DNA from: Roseivirga sp. BDSF3-8
GTDB taxonomy: Bacteria > Bacteroidota > Bacteroidia > Cytophagales > Cyclobacteriaceae
Reading direction: 5' to 3'
DNA length: 64,000 bases
Assembly: GCF_041449215.1 (NCBI RefSeq)
Contig: NZ_JBGNFV010000001.1
Location: 3,861,001-3,925,000, forward strand
Part shown: positions 63,366 through 64,000 of the stretch, one piece after another
Layout: each line of letters begins with the position of its first letter
How positions within the stretch are numbered: position 1 is the stretch's first letter
Made by a program: the position numbers and the translations under genes
Notes under the pieces: generated by a model
Told to the model about the DNA's origin: nothing
The model's input: the letters and a program-made list of their open reading frames with translations, nothing else
The model's database searches: none

Positions 63366-64000
63366 ATGGAATAAATCCATAATGACTATAAAAGGTGCAT
63401 TAGATATTGAAGCCGATAATTAGGAAAAACTAGTTATGGGATTCCCTATAAAGGAACTTGAAATTACCACCCGGACAGGCAGTTAAGGAGAATAAGCTGG
63501 AATCAAATTTGGTCATAATGTAGAAATAGTCGTTTGCCCATTAATTCATTCACAATGAGCATGTCAGTTAGTTTTTTTCTTTTCCTGTGTATCAAGCCTT
63601 ATTCCTACTTATAAAAGGAACGCTTGGCTGGATTTTTACGCATTACTGAGATGAACAGCATTAAGATTTTATAGGTTCCACCGAGTCATGAAAATTTTTT
63701 ATCAATGCATATGTCCTATTTTTTCTTAGATCATTCAATATTTCTTTTAATGCATTTTTCTGTTTTGATGCAGAAAAGATAATCCTATGCAAAATTAATT
63801 CAGAGGGAGTAAATCAGCAAGAAATTTAGTAAAAATACTTTTAAGTACGTTTTTGAGCTTTTTTTTGTTTAAAAAGTACTTTTATCATCAGGTGATTTTT
63901 TGAGTGGCGTTGACTGGGGCGAGGTGGTATTTATCCATTTTGCTGAGATACACAGAAATTATAATTCCAAGAGCCGCGCAAAACCTCAAAGTATAATTTT
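63366..64000. other. Non-coding stretch upstream of the peptide operon
   Basis: About 635 A/T-rich bases with no gene I can support on either strand. It contains TACTTTTA-type direct repeats (63831-63843 and 63871-63884) in a poly-A/poly-T setting and a run of eight T. It may carry more control sites for the operon or for a gene beyond the window. Confidence 0.5.

Noticed and set aside
63890-64000. Open minus-strand frame running in from the right edge (about 33 residues)
   Set aside because: It is too short, has no recognisable motif, and sits in A/T-rich non-coding DNA; it may be chance.

Overview
The window looks like part of a Bacteroidota chromosome, most likely Cytophagales-like. Signs are the TonB-dependent receptor with an N-terminal carboxypeptidase-regulatory-like domain, short lipoprotein signals, a TTTG / TAnnTTTG-type promoter, a CsbD / AraC / YihY gene set, and loosely packed flanks rich in short repeats. 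I cannot name the species. No rRNA, tRNA or CRISPR array was recognised.

Left flank (1-10.4 kb) is ordinary, gene-poor chromosome: a DUF6266-like protein, two blocks of short repeats, a small conserved protein, a CsbD-like stress protein, an AraC-type regulator, the ribosome-rescue hydrolase ArfB, a ParDE toxin-antitoxin pair, a YihY/BrkB membrane protein and a DUF3103 lipoprotein with a clear terminator. It ends in a graveyard (9.6-10.3 kb) where a decayed IS3-family transposase abuts the C-terminal remnant of a class D beta-lactamase.

From 63.26 kb down to 10.44 kb, all on the minus strand and almost without gaps, lies one large non-ribosomal peptide synthetase (NRPS) locus of 15 genes. 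In transcription order: TonB-dependent receptor; NRPS1 (C-A-T-C-A-T); PvdQ/penicillin-acylase-type Ntn hydrolase; small membrane protein; SyrP/TauD-type hydroxylase 1; NRPS2 (TubC docking domain-C-A-T-C-T-C-T-C-A-T-C); NRPS3 (A-T-C); NRPS4 (C-like-A-T-C-T-E-C); SyrP/TauD-type hydroxylase 2; NRPS5 (dead C-like-A-T-C); asparagine synthetase; a 72-residue ORF; NRPS6 (A-T-C-A-T-E-C); PvdE/SyrD-type ABC exporter; secreted S12-type serine hydrolase lipoprotein. I count 12 carrier (T) domains but only 9 adenylation (A) domains, two epimerisation domains and no thioesterase.

Reading the ten-residue specificity codes by eye gives, in order: Lys-like (DTESIGTVCK), unclear (DVLQISHIDK), Ala (DLFNNALTYK), two carriers with no A domain, Leu/Ile-like (DGWFLGMVYK), unassigned (DAKALALILK), Thr (DFWNVGMVHK), a D-configured residue with no A domain, Asn (DLTKVGEVGK), unassigned (DARHLAFMIK), and unassigned D-configured (DMHALGVVYK). 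The working model is an N-acylated peptide of about twelve residues with at least one beta-hydroxylated residue (probably Asn). It would be pumped to the periplasm, deacylated there by the acylase in the manner of pyoverdine maturation, perhaps trimmed by the S12 hydrolase, and handled at the outer membrane by the TonB receptor. The product is unknown; a siderophore or a self-protected antibiotic are the main options.
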